Source: Jaltomata sinuosa | Lineage: Eukaryota > Streptophyta > Magnoliopsida > Solanales > Solanaceae | DNA: 64,000 bases | NCBI GenBank assembly: GCA_003996215.1 | Contig: QJPP01004078.1 | Location: 62,001-126,000 of the forward strand | Direction of reading: 5' to 3' | In this document: positions 24,670 through 39,700 of the stretch, piece after piece | Layout of the letters: every line of letters starts with the position of its first letter | Numbering within the stretch: position 1 is the first letter of the stretch | The notes under the pieces: generated by a model | The model's database searches: none | What the model was told of the DNA's origin: nothing | What the model saw: only the letters and a program-made list of their open reading frames with translations | Made by a program: the position numbers and the translations under genes

Positions 24670-24752
24670 TCATAAGAATTCTGATCCCTCTTCCAAACCA
24701 TCTCCAAGATGAGGGACTTTGTCCTGTCTCAATCTGCTCATCACAGCAAGAC
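24670..24752 (-). pseudogene. ABCC last coding exon, out of frame
   Basis: After TTCAG, the 83 bp encode LAVMSRLRQDKVPHLGDG to a TGA at 24672-24670, in phase with the tail frame of the exon before. GLAVMSRL is the family C-terminal motif. Because of the upstream frameshift and stop, this exon would be 3' untranslated in the present allele. Confidence 0.75.
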
Positions 24753-27700
24753 CTGAACCGAAACAGAAGCATGAACTTTGTCATACTGAATTTTGATTTA
24801 GTTTTAGTCTTTTCAGAGGCATAAGTTATAGTGAGAATAAACACCAATGAGGAAAACTGCTGTGCTTAAATTCAACATCAAGATGACTGGTTACTGAAGA
24901 AAACTGGAAACATGTAATTTGAAATAAACCATTTGCGGAATATTACAACACTAGTTGCACTCATGTCAATTCTCCTCCAGGAAGCGAATATGCATCTCAC
25001 TAGTCAATCTTGAAACGACATTGCTAAAATGAAGAGAAATTAGCCCTATTTCACGTTGACTTTTGCATTTCTGTTTAAAGGTTACATTTTGGAAAATCAC
25101 GAGTATGAACGACAAGACTAGCAGTAACTTCAATTGAAGGAATCATGACCTTGCATTTCTGTATCACTCCAGGGGAGGGTGTGGAATGCATGCTAAGGAA
25201 GACTAGCAGTAACTACAACCTTGCATTTTCTTTCCATGTTCCAAGTATCAAAATACTAATGGAAAAAAAAGTAAATCTCAGAAATAGAAAACCACATCTC
25301 AAGTCACAGCATGGTTTCTATAAGTATTGGCTGGGGCTCATTTATGTTTTTCGCGAAATGTGAGGAACCTACCAAGTTAGGAGTAATACATGAAAAGGGG
25401 GGAAATGAGAAGTGTAGAAGCAAAAGAAATTGTACCTTCAATAACATGAAGGAAAGATGACCACCATCTTTCTCTTGGAACCTTAGAGCAACTTAGTTTC
25501 TCCTCAATAACTTTATCATGTTTTCCCTCCAAAACAACCTTCAGATTTACAACTGCCTCCTTTGTTGCATGCAGAATTTGTTTCTATCTTCCTATTTATA
25601 TCCATGAGTTCTTCTTCCATGAACGTGTCATCTCTCTCTTTGCTAAGTACTAAGTTACGCAAATACTGGGCATTTGCCGCCCCTGTGCTCTGAACGATCT
25701 TGGAGAAAACACTTCTTTCGCTAAGCAGGAGGTTCTGTGGAGTATCATACTCAACAACCTAATATAAGCAAGTAGCAAATGTTTGAAAGGAGGAAAATAG
25801 AAGAAGTATAGTAGGAAATGAAAGAACAATGGAAGAACAAGATTCACAAGAATATACCTGCCCAGCATCAAGCACTAGGATACAATTAGTGTCAATTATG
25901 GTATTTAGACGGTGAGCAATAATGAGCATTGTACATGCTTTGAATTCTTCTCGTATGGTTCGCTGCATAAGTGCATCAGTTCTAACATCAACAGCTGCTG
26001 TGGCTTCATCGAGAACAAGGATCTTTGACCTTCGCAGTATTGCTCGAGCCAGACTTAAAATTTGTCTCTGTCCAACACTGAAGTTCTCGCCACCTTCTGA
26101 AACCTTGATTTAGCCCAAAACAACATTATGACCAAAGCAACATGTTTTTAGTCACTCCTTCCTTCTCAATATGTGATACATTTTTTCACTCTGAAGCATC
26201 CCAAAACTTTTGACGCGTTCCAAGTAAAATTCTATCCATATTAAACAAATTCTAACAAATGCATTAAAAAACTGAAATATAATCTAAAACGTGTCGTTTT
26301 TCTACCAAAAAAACTTGTCATGAACTTGTCTAGTTATCATAACATTTTCTTCTACCACAACATGTGTAAGACGTATGTCAAACAATTTTTTTATATCAGA
26401 CATTTGATTTGCAAAGAATTACATAAAGCTTTCTGAACAACAACAGAAACAACTATGCCTCAATCCAAAACAAGTTGTGGTCGGCTATATGACACTGACC
26501 ATGTTTCTTCATTAAAAACCCATCTCAGGCCTAAAGTTTCTCTAACATTAAGCATTTTGAAGAATATTATATTAGAACAATATACATCGACAAATAACAT
26601 ACCGAAACAAATACATACATGATAATTATACCACAGTAGTATACCTGTGTGTGTCTCAGAAAGCATTTATTTCATTCTTTGCAAATGCAGAATCCAGCCT
26701 ATGTTACTCTAAGTAGCTACCTAATGTTAAATTATGGTACTTTAAGATGAACAAAATTCTTCGGTGGTATGAAAAAAATGGAAAAAAAATTCTTAATCTT
26801 GAACATAATTCTCCAATCACCATGACTTCCTGTAAATGGCCCAAGACATTTTTATCATCCAAAATTGCATTTCTGTCCGAATATTCTTCTAAGAATAGAA
26901 TGATCATTGTTCCACCATTCAAAGTCCTCACATAGGTTAACCTCCCTCGTCATGACCTTCCTTTAACCTAATGGAATGAAAAAGAAGGCGGCAAAAAAAA
27001 ACAAGACACTGAGTTATTTGCTAACCCGCTAGTGTTAGCAAACTACGGCTTTTTAGCCTCTTGCAGATCCCTATGCCTCCGTCTTACGAGGACTTTGATC
27101 ATGCAGGATATATGCCTCCACCTTAGAAGGGCTCATTAGGTACTTAAATAAGAATTTCATCTGGAAAGAGTGAAATCTAGCCTTTCGGGTTTATCTTTTA
27201 CGGGTCTGGACTAATTCTCGAAAGCAGCAAGTTCTACACCTACCTATAATTTTAACACTAATGATTTCAACTTGAAGCAGATTGAAAGGATAAGCGCTCA
27301 CCTCAGCATCTAGACCGAAGGCATTCCTGCTTATGACATCCTTCAAGTGTGCCCGCTCTAATGCCTCCCATAAGTCAGCTTCATTGTGTTCGCTAAAAGG
27401 ATCAAGATTAAATCGTACAGTACCTAATGAAAATGAAAAGATAATTAATGAGAAAAACCCGCATACCAGTAATACATTTTAGGGATAACCTGTAGTCCTG
27501 CAACAATAACTTCAGCAGATATTTGAGTATGGTCACTTTGTCTGGGGAAAGATTTGGTAGTCCATGATTATATCAAGGGCAAGCAAGATCAGGACCCATG
27601 TATGTCTATTTTCAATAGTAGCTAAAGGAGTGGGAATGAGAGTAGAAGGAATTGAAAAAAGAGAAGGAAGAAGAGAAAATGAAAGGGAACTAGGAAATTC

Positions 27701-30700
27701 TGAGGCTTATCTAGTACTGGATAACAATATCACTCCTACCCCCAGGATAGATTGATACCCCAAAACCAGATAAAGGATCCCTATCTTCACATTCCCAAAA
27801 CCTTGTGCTACCAGATGCAGGATAAACCCAGATAAAATGTTGGAGAAGATTTTACCTCATATGTGATTGTGTGCCTCAAACCTTGGTTTTCAGGGAGAAG
27901 ATCGTAACACACTAAAGAGTTTCACCTCACAAGTTGTCATGGAAATCTACATAAACCTATCCACATATGTACTAATTACCAGAGCATGTGAATTTGTATG
28001 AAGGAAAAGAACATGGGGTACAAACTCATTCATCAGCACCTAGCATAAACTCTCACGTTTGCTCATAATATAATTCCGAATAGATTAAGTAGAAAGATTC
28101 AAAATCGATTTATGCATGCATCAATTTTGAGAGGCATATTATAATTTTTCAACTTGTGCCAATCCTGGGTTGTGGAAGAGTGACGTAGTACCGAAAATGA
28201 CTGAAAGAGAATTATGTACCAGAGAAAAGAACTGGTGATTGGGGTATGATACCAAGAGCCCTTCGAAGATCTGTCAGTTCAATATTAGCAACATCACAAT
28301 CATCAATCAATATTCTCCCTCTTTCAAGTTCCACAATTCGAAATAAAGCATTAAGCATGCTCGATTTTCCAGCACCAGTTCTTCCAACAATGCCAACTTT
28401 CTGACCTGAAGAAATTTTGAATGACAAACCATGCAAGACAGGAGGAAGTCCAGGTCTGTAACGTAGGACAACATCCTCAAACTTGATGAACCCTGATGAT
28501 GGCCAGCCTGGAGGAGGCCGGCTGCTAATAACATTTTGAGCCTCTGATGGCAAATCTATATATGTACCAACACGCTCAACGGCATTTAATCTATTTTCAG
28601 CTCTGCTTGCTTCTCTCAGAGTATTGCTGAGTAAGGTAGTAATATTCAAAGAATAACTTAGGAGCAGACCCATAGTAGCAGCAACCACAACCTTGTCATC
28701 TGCTCTCCCATTCTGTATAACAGCAAAAGTTGCAGTCAACCAGATCATTATGCCTCCTAGTGTCTCAAGCCTTATGGTAAGCCAGCGGTTTGTACTTGTG
28801 TTGGCAAGAGTGAATCTGACATTGTTGTCCATAGATTTCCCATTTATGGCAGCTAACTGGTCATGTGCTTTATAGGTACGGATGGTTGATAAACCATTTA
28901 TAGCTTCTCCAAACTGTGCATACACAGGGGACCTGGTAATGGAATCTAGACATTTCACTTCACGGGATGTATTCTGTGAAACATACGCATTATATCATCT
29001 GATCCTCATTATAGAATAATGTAAATTAACAGTTAATAAATTATCATGGATGGTGCATATGACTGGATAATATGTCTAGAAGTATGGGTCTATGGGAAGA
29101 AGACAAGTGGTATCTGCTTAATCAAGAACAACAGCCAGAGGCACACAATCACTTATGAGGTTAAGTATTCATACAGACATGCCCGACCTTTCAGGATGTA
29201 GTTCTGAAAGCTGAAAAGGAAATACAAGGGTACAGAAGTATCAGCTTCATCAAAAACAACAGCCAGGGCACACAGGCACAGATGAGGTGAAGTATTAATT
29301 AATATAGAGAAGACAGACTTTTCACATGTAGTCCTGAAAACAGAGAGAGAAATACAAGGGTACAGGACGAATGCCAAAACTAATCGTCATATATATTATT
29401 ATATTATATTTATTATATATATATATATATTATTATTTATATATATATATTAAGCGGTAATCCGCACGGCCAACCAGATCTAGCAACTCAGGATCCTTAA
29501 GCTAGCGGTAATCCCCTCTGCATAAGAATTGAAATATACAAGAATTTTCATATAGCTTCTCAGACTGCATGGTGAGACTTTTACCCGAGCAAAGGGTCTG
29601 ATCAAGGATCTAATACATACTTCTTATTGAGCCCATGTGTCTGGTGGTTCTAATCGGAAAAAGACGCCCTTTTTTCTCCTCAATAACGGGCTTAGGTCCA
29701 CGGCTGACCAGACGTAGCCACTAAGGCAAAGCCAATAAGAGTAGTGCTAGATCCGACTGTACCTCGATCTCAAAACCACGTCGAGAAACCATAACAAAAT
29801 TCTTATATATTTTAATAAAGCTTAGATCGTTCCTGGTCTATATAGGAGAAAAGTTAGTTATTCAACATAGATATGAGATCTTTAAGCCGGACATAGTCCT
29901 GGCTAGGAGAGACACAACTAAAAGAAAACTAAAAAATGAAAAAATAAAAATATACCTTATACTGATGGCTGTCTGCAAGGCCTAAGATATGAAGAACTGA
30001 AATAATTCTTGAAATCAATATACAAGAGATTTACAATGAGAGAGATTTACAAGAAGAGAGGGATTTCCTAAAATTTCTGATGTCCTTCAACTAAAATGAA
30101 AGACCCTTTAAATAGAAAAGAAATTAAAACATAAAGAATCTATATACAGTGAAATGGGTCTCATATCTGGGTCCTTGTACAGTGTATCTACTGTTGATAC
30201 AGTGTATCTACTGTTGATACAGTGTATTTACTGTTGTTTGTTGGGGTCCCCGGCGACTTTACTGTTCTGTGGGGTCCATGATGTCTTTACCATGTTTTTT
30301 CTCCATGGCTTTGATTTGTTGCAGAAAATCTTCTGTATTCTGAATATCATCGGTAGACAATATTTTGTCTGTTTCAATAGGCTGAGATTCTCCGATATCA
30401 TCGTTGGTTGTCTCACTCCATATGGAAGTGTCTGATTTATCAATTTGGTTAATAGTCAGAAGTAAATTTCTTTTGACTTCTTCTAAGTAATCATTAATCA
30501 TTTCTTCTTTATCCCCGTCTTGAAAAGAGATTTTTCTGGCGATATGCCTGACCGAACAATCGTCTATAATTCCCTTTTGAGGGGCTTGAGTGTATTCTTA
30601 GTTTAATGGAATCCATAAGCTCTTGGTCATGTAAAACTTTTGTTTTGGGATCTGTTTTCATCAATGTGTCCCAAAAATTATAATAAAAAGTCCTGTATAG

Positions 30701-33700
30701 GCAGGAAATAGTTTCTTCAGTGAACCCTAATTCAGGAGTCCATGGAATAGAGAATTCAATAAAAAAGTAGATTTGATCAATTTTTTTCTAAATTGCAAAT
30801 ATGATCTGCATGATATAATATGTTCAAATCTGGTGACACTTTGGTCCATTCCTTGTATAACGTAAGGAATTTATCGGGCAAGATCTGGATTGTAGGACCG
30901 TGGTATGACCACCAATTTAAAAACCAATTTAGGATTGGTTCAGCAAATATCTTTGCGCATACCTTTATGAACCAAGTGTGTTTATGTCTATCATTGTTGT
31001 AGTATAGCATTTTATCAAATGCTTGAATATAATCCCAGTATGTAAAGTTCATACGAGATTTGTTAAGGCTTATCTGCCTTTCTTTCATAGTAGAGATTCC
31101 CTAATCTTCAACAGATATAATTCGTTTAATAATGATTTTGGAGAAGTTATCCGTGTTATAATCGGAAAAGTGCTGAAATTCTGCACTTCCTGAACTTGTC
31201 AGAATTGTCTCATAGTAAGAACGAGTTTTGTATGACTCACCCGGATAGTATAACCCATTAATTAAGTACCTTTGGAGTATCTTCCATGGCTCATCTTTTC
31301 TCTGGAGCTCAGAGTCTTCTACGAGAAATATCATTTCTCTTTTTAGTAACTTTTCATAGGACTTGATATCATCATTGTCCTCTTTGGCGATTGAAGCAAA
31401 ATTATTACTTTGCTTTTGGGCGGCTAAATATGCCTGTAAATATTCGTATAACGGACTGTCTTCTGGAATATCTTCCAGATGAATAGATGAAGATTCACCC
31501 TTTTGAGAAATCTTCTCATTTACTAAACTCTTTCTTCCCATTTGTATAACTGGGGAGTTTGATGAGGATCCGTATAACGATCCTTGAGAATAAGAGTGGG
31601 ATGATCTCCCCCTTCCTCTGCCTCTGCCTCGAATCCATGGAGGATCCATTCTGCATACATAGAAATCTATGATCATTCTGATAAATAATAATCTGTCATA
31701 TCATCTCTGACAACCTTTGAGTAATCATGGATTGAAAAATCTTCCTTTACGATGCTATCAACAATTTTATTAATTATAAGACTTTTAGAGTCTTTATTTC
31801 ATGTAATTACCTTTAAAATGGTAATCAAAGTATTTTCATCGAAAAAGACTTCGTAAAAATTCATTTTATTGAAGGTATTCCCGGGATAAGAAATCCGATA
31901 AAGAATTACCAACTCCTTTTTTATAATGAATTTCAAAATCAAAAGGGGCTAATTGAGCCTGCCATCTTGCGAATATTAATTTAGAAGCATCATGCTTAAA
32001 ATCTTTGTTAAACATATACTTAACAGATTGAGCGTCCGTTTTTATCAAAAACTTTTGATTGTATAAATCATCCTGAAATTTTAAAACACATTTAACAATG
32101 GTTAGAATTTCATGGGCCATGGTGGCATATTTTCTCTGGGCTTCAGTCCAATTGCCAGAGTGAAATCTTATTAAATACTCATTTTTATCGTTGGAATTTA
32201 TTTGTTTCAATATCCCACCATAATCAATATTAGTCGCATCTGTCTCAATAATTTTTTGCCAAGCAGGGTTAGCAAGAGTTAAACAAGGCAAAGATTGAAC
32301 ACGAAGTTTAATATTTTGTACCAAAGTGGTATGACTATCAGTCCAAGGTGATTTATAATTCTTTTTCAGCCTATCATATAAAGGGGCTAAATCACGAGAT
32401 AGATTCTTATAGAATGAGGATATATAATTTAAGCTTCCCAAGAACCTTTGTAACTAAGTCCTATCAGTGATAACATCAGGAAATTTTGCTGCAAATTCAA
32501 TAGATCTTTGAATTGGAGTAACCTTTCCCTGACAAATATGATGTCCTAGAAATCGGACATTAGTTTGGAACAAACTCATTTTTGGTTTTGAGATAACCAA
32601 ACCATTCTGAATGACAATTTTTTTAAATATATCAAGATGTTTTATATGCATTTCAAATGTTTTGGAAAAAACCAAAATATCATCAATATAAACAATGATA
32701 AAATCCAAATGTGGATTAAAAATATCATTCATAATCTTCTGAAATTCAGATGGGGCATTTTTCAAACAAAAAGGCATGACATTCCATTCATATTGCCCAA
32801 ATGGAACATTAAAAGCAGTTCTATAAGTATGTTCTTTAAATATTTGTACCTGCCCATAACCTGATTTTAAATCAAATTTAGAAAATATATTGGCATCATA
32901 TAATCTTGATAATAAATCCTCTTTATTGGGGATAGGATACCTTATCCATTTTAAATATTTGTTCAAAGTTTTATAATTAATAACCAATCTAGGAGCACCT
33001 CGCTCCTTTTCTGCAGCATTATTAACATAGAATGCAGTGCAAGACCAAGGAGATTTAGAAGGTTTGATCAGACCCTTCTGCAATAAATTATCAATTTCTT
33101 TTTTGTAAAATTCTACTAACTCAGCGTTCATTTGACAGGAACGCGATTTAGTAGGAATATTATCTTCCCAAAAATCATCTTCATACGGAAGGGTGACAAT
33201 ATGATTTTTTCGATTCCAAAAAACACTGGGGTGATCTGCACAGATATCAATGGCAATTTGTTGGGAAATCAATTTAATTTTTTCCTTTACCTTCGCAGAA
33301 TTTAGAGAATCAAATATATTTAGACTAAACAATTCTAGTTGCAAAGAATCCACATGTCTTTGCTTCATATCAATTAAGGCATTAATATCTCTAGCTACTG
33401 GATCTATAACAAAAGTATAACTTATTTCATTATCCTTACAAGTGGCAGAGAATCCTTTTGAGTCTATGCTGGTAAAAGGATAAATTGCATTTATGGACGG
33501 GGTTCCAAGTATAATTGGAGGAAATAACTGATTTTTAACCAGGAAAAAGAAATGAGGAATGCAGACTTTATTCGGGCAAATATTCGTATTAGGCAATTTA
33601 TACTTTATATCTAAAGCATGTCCTGATGCAGATTTAACCACATGAGAAGGTTTTTGAAAGTATTTTGTAGGCACTAAGCCTTCCTAAATACAACTAACAT

Positions 33701-36700
33701 CAGCACCACTACCAATCATGGCAATGTTAGTAATCGAAAAACTTTTATCGATCAAAATAGTACATTTAACATACCATTTATGGGCAGTAATAATTTGCAT
33801 CATTCCTAAAAACATATCATTTTTAGGGTCAAGATTAACAGAATCTTCCTTATTTTCAGAAATACCTTTGTCATTAGAAGACATATGATTGTCTTTGGTA
33901 GACACAGAATTATTTATCTCTATCTGAGTAATTCTATGATCACAAATCAACTGATTCTGTTTAAGAGATTTAATCTCTCTTTTTAAATTCTCAATTTCAT
34001 CTTTTAAATCATCAAAAGAAGAATCTCTTTCGGTAAAAAGTATTTTTCATCATAAGACGGTTATCAACCTCCTTTAAAGAATATGGTGCAGAGTATTCAA
34101 AATCATTCTTCTTATTCTCAAAAGGTTTTGAAGAACTTGAACTAGCCTCGCTAGCAGTAGCCAGATTGATAATCTTTTCACGAAGCTTATTATCAGTAAC
34201 TTCTTTCAAAAACTCAATCACATTATCAGAGGTGATCGTGTTAATATTGCAATTCTGAAATTGCGATTGTAGTTTATAAATTTCATCATCATCACAATTG
34301 CAATTATTACCTTGAAAAGTGGCGCAAGGGCTATCAGTATTTTTATCACTATCAGATAAATCAAGTAGTTCAATATCAGAATCAGAATGAGAGTAATAAT
34401 CATCTTCAGAACCTGAGGTGTATAACAAACCATAAACTTTATCATATGTCTCACTATCTAGTTATTATATATATACATGTTCAAAGACCGCCTGAGATTC
34501 AGGATTTTAAATTCAAATCCTTAAATGATTTAGAAGAACTTCTTGATAAAAAGTTTTCTGATTTAAATATAAAACCAATTAATTATCGAAAGATTTTTCG
34601 GATAAAATAGAAACAACTGTTGATTATAAAAATCAAGTTTCTTTAGAGTTTAATAAACTCAGAGGTTATCCTAGAAAAAATAATAAGTATGCTAATAAGC
34701 CCAGCATGCAGACTTATTATTATCCTCGTCCTACTCCTCAAGATGTTTTGATAGAAGAACGAGATTACTTCTTATAGTGGTTCCGAAATTTATGAATGGA
34801 ATCTTGATGGTTTGACTGATAGACAATTAACAATTTTGGTTCATAGAATGCTTATGTATGCAACTATCTGTAAAAGTGTTAAAAATACAGATAGAACAAC
34901 CATCTACCCTCCTCAATTACCTTTTATATTGCCTAATAATACATGTATTACTTTTACTGCATTTCAAAAATTCGTTAATGAAGAAATTGCTTCAGTCAGC
35001 ATTGCTGAAATTAATAAACTTATTACTCAAATAATTATCTGAGTTTATATGTTAAAGTTTTGGGTTTGATCAAACCTTCTAAATCTCCTTGGTCTTGCAC
35101 TGCATTCTATGTTAATAATGCTGCAGAAAAGGAGCGAGGTGCTCCTAGATTGGTTATTAATTATAAACCTTTGAAGAAATATTTAAAATGGATAAGGTAT
35201 CATATCCCCAATAAAAAGGATTTATTATCAAGATTATATGATGCCAATATATTTTCTAAATTTGATTTAAAATCAGGTTATTGGCAGGTACAAACATCAG
35301 CACCACTATTAATCATGGCAATGTTAGTAATCGAAAAACTTTTATCGATCAAAATAGTACATTTAACATAACATTTATGGGTAGTAATAATTTGCATCAT
35401 TCTTAAAAACATATCATTTTTAGGGTCAAGATTAACAGAATCTTCCTTATTTTCAGAAATACCTTTGTCATTAGAAGACATATGATTGTCTTTGGTAGAC
35501 ACAAAATTATTTATCTCTATCTGAGTAATTCTATGATCACAAATCAACTGATTCTGTTTAACAGATTTAATCTCTCTTTTTAAATTCTCAATTTCATCTT
35601 TTAAATCATCAAAAGAAGAATCTCTTTCGGTAAAAGTATTTTTCATCATAAGACGGTTATCAACCTCCTTTAAAGAATATGGTGCAGAGTATTCAAAATC
35701 AGGATTTTGCAAAATATGAGAATAATCAGAATTGGTAACCGCATCAGTTACTTGACTTGGGGATATGACCGAATTTAAAGTCATACCACTTTGGTGCAAA
35801 ATATTAAACTTCATATTCAATCTTTGCCTTGTTTAACTCTTGCTAACACTGCTTGGCAAAAAATTATTGAGACATATGCGTCTAATATTGGTTATGGTGG
35901 GATATTGAACAAATAAATCCCAACGATAAAAATGAGTATTTAATAAGATTTCACTCTGGCAAATGGACTGAAGTCCAAAGAAAATATGCCACCATGGCCC
36001 ATGAAATGCTAACCATTGTTAAATGTGTTTTAAAATTTCAGGATGATTTATACAATCAAAAGTTTTTGATAAAAACGGACGCTCAATCTGTTAAGTATAT
36101 ATGTTTAACAAAGATTTTAAGCATGATGCTTCTAAATTAATATTCGCAAGATGGCAGGCTCAATTAGCCCCTTTTGATTTTGAAATTCATTATAAAAAAG
36201 GAGTTGATAATTCTTTACCGGATTTCTTATCCCGGGAATACCTTCAATAAAATGAATTTTTACGAAGTCTTTTTCGATGAAAATACTTTGATTACCATTT
36301 TAAAGGTAATTACATTAAATAAAGACTCTAAAAGTCTTATAATTAATAAAATTGTTGATAGCATCGTAAAGGAAGATTTCTCAATCCATGATTACTCAGA
36401 GGTTGTCAGAGATGATATGACAGATTATTATTTATCAGAATGATCATAGATTACTATGTATGAAGGACGAATCCTCCATGGATTCGAGGCAGAGGCAGAG
36501 GAAGGGGGAGATCACCCCAGGGAGATCATCCCACTCTTATTCTCAAGGATCGTTATACGGATCCTCATAAAACTCCCCAGTTATACAAATAGGGAGAAAG
36601 AGTTTAGTAAATGAGAAGATTTCTCAAAAGGGTGAATCTTCATCTATTCATCTGGAAGATATTCCAGAAGACAGTCCGTTATACGGATATTTACAGGCAT

Positions 36701-39700
36701 ATTTAGCCGCCCAAAAGCAAAGTAATACTTTTGCTTCAATCTCCAAAGAGGACAAGGATGATATCAAGTCCTATGAAAAGTTACTAAAAAGAGAAATGAT
36801 ATTTCTCGTAGAAGACTCTGAGCTCCAGAGAAAAGATGAGCCATGGAAGATACTCCAAAGGTACTTAATTAATGGGTTATACTATCCGGGTGAGTCATAC
36901 AAAACCCGTTCTTACTATGAGACAATTCTGACAAGTTCAGGAAGTGCAGAATTTCAGCACTTTTCCGATTATAACACGGATGAAAATGTTTATAACTTCT
37001 CCAAAATCATTATTAAACGGATTATATCTGTTGAAGATTGGGGAATCTCTACTATGAAAGAAAGGCAGATAAGCCTTAACAAATCTCGTATGAACTTTAC
37101 ATACTGGGATTATATTCAAGCATTTGATAAAGTGCTATACTACAACAATGATAGACATAAACACACTTGGTTCATAAAGGTGTGCACAAAGATATTTGCT
37201 GAACCAATCCCAAATTGGTTTTTAAATTGGTGGTCATACCACGGTCCTACAATCAAGATCTTTCCCGATCAATTCCTTACGTTATACAAGAAAGGAACCA
37301 AAGTGTCACCAGATTTGAACAGATTATATCATGCAGATTATATTTGCAATTTAGAAAAAAATTGATCAAATCTACTTCTTTATTGAATTCTCTATTTCAT
37401 GGATTCATAAATGGACTCCTGAATTAGGGTTCACTGAAGAAAATATTCCCTGCCTATACAGGACTTTTTATAATAATTTTTGGAACACATTGATGAAAAC
37501 AGATCCCAAAACAAAAGTTTTACATGACCAAGAGCTTATGGATTCCATTAAACTAAGAATACACTCAAGCCCCTCAAAAGGGAATTATAGACGATAGTTC
37601 GGTCAGGCATATCGCCAGAAAAATCTCTTTTCAAGACGGGGATAAAGAAGAAATGATTAATGATTATTTAGAAGAAGTCAAAAGAAATTTACTTCTGACG
37701 ATTAACCAAATTGATAAATCAGACACTTCCATACGGAGTGAGACAAGCAACGATGATATCGGAGAATCTCAGCCTATTGAAACAGATAAAATATTATCTA
37801 CTGATGATATTCAGAATACAGAAGATTTTCTGCAACAAATCAAAGTCATGGAGAAAAAACATGGTAAAGAAAAACAGTAAAGACATCATGGACCCCACAG
37901 AACAGTAAAGCCGCCGGGGACTCCAGCAAACAACAGTAGATACACTGTATCAACAGTAGATACACTGTACAAGGACCCAAATATGGGACCCATTTCACTG
38001 TATATAGATTCTTTATGTTTTAATTTCTTTTCTATTTAAAGGGTCTTTCAGTTTAGTTGAAGGACATCAGAAATTTTAGGAAATCCCTCTCTTCTTGTAA
38101 ATCTCTCTCATTGAAAATCTCTTGTATATTGATTTCAAGAATTATTTCAGTTCTTCATATCTTAGGCCTTGTAGACGGCCATCAGTATAAGGTACATTTT
38201 TATATTTTCATTGTTTAGTTTTCTTTTAGTTGTCTCTCCCAGCCAGGACTATGTCCGGCTGAAAGATCTCATATCTATGTTGAATAACTAACTTCTCTCC
38301 TATATAGACCATGAACGATCTAAGCTTTATTAAAATACAAAGGAATTTTGTAATGGTTTCTCGACGTGGTTCTGAGATCGAGGTACATTCGGATCTAGCA
38401 CTACTCTTATTGGCTACGTCTGGTCAGCCGTGGACCTAAGCCCGTTATTGAGGAGAAAAAAGGGCGTCCTTTCCCAGTTAGAACCACCAGACACATGGGC
38501 TCAATAAGAAGTATGCATTAGATCTTTGACAGACCCTTTGCTCGGGTAAAAGTCTCACCATGCAGTCTGAGAAGCTATATGAAAATTCTTGTATATTTCA
38601 ATTCTTATGCAGTGCGGATTACCGCTTATAAGGCTACCATTACCATCTTTATAAGTTCTTTCAATAACAGTTACATATAAAGGCAAATAAGTGGTTATAA
38701 ACCAAGGAACAAAATACATAATTTGATTATGCAAAACACAAGTTTCATAAAACTCTTGAGAGATATTATTCATATCCTCTTTACTATAAGTATCAAAAAA
38801 TCATGTTTTAAATCGGTTCCATTTTTCATCAAAAAATTCTTTTTGGATATGTTTTCTTGCCAGAGAACCTGGGCTAAAATCAAGAAGTTGTGGAATCATT
38901 AAGAATCATTTGGGTCAAAATCCATTTCGGATACAGAAGGAATATCCTTATCAGAATTAGCATCATTTACCTGAACTATATTTGTTCGAAGGTCAATTTT
39001 AACCTTTTCTACCATTGAGTTACTATCAGTTGCAATGGTATGTAATGAAGCAGCACGATCTCGTGCTGGACCATACACAGGTTCAACAGGGGAAATATGA
39101 TGCATAGCTGGCAAAAGTCTATGACTGGATAGAGAACGTCTATTATAAATAGGACTCACTGTAGGCATTAAACTATTAGAAAATGACTACCTATGAGAAG
39201 TATAGCTATTATCAGAAAACTGAATACAAATCATCCTTTTACCAGCATAGACTCAAAAGGATTCTCTGCCACTTATAAGGATAATGAAATAAGTTATACT
39301 TTTGTTACAGATCCAGTAACTAGAGATATTAATGCGTTAATTGATATGAAGCAAAGACATGTAGATTCTTTGCAACTAAAATTGTTTAGTCTAAATATAT
39401 TTGATTCTCTAAATTCTGCGAAGGTAAAGGAAAAAATTAAATTGATTTCCCAATAAGTTGTCTAGACAAAAGTAATTCATTACACAAGTTTAATCCCTCT
39501 TGCGTGCAAGCCCCTATAAGCTTATCATAAGTATAATCCTTATAAGGAAGTTCACCGTGACTACCCCTTAGAGTTTTTCTAACTCTTTCAGCAAATAAGG
39601 AGGGAAGGCCATCTATGAACTTAACTTTCCAATGTTCAAACTTATTTTCGGGTAATTTCATCACCCGGCTCATAAAGGTATCTTTATACCACCTAAAATT

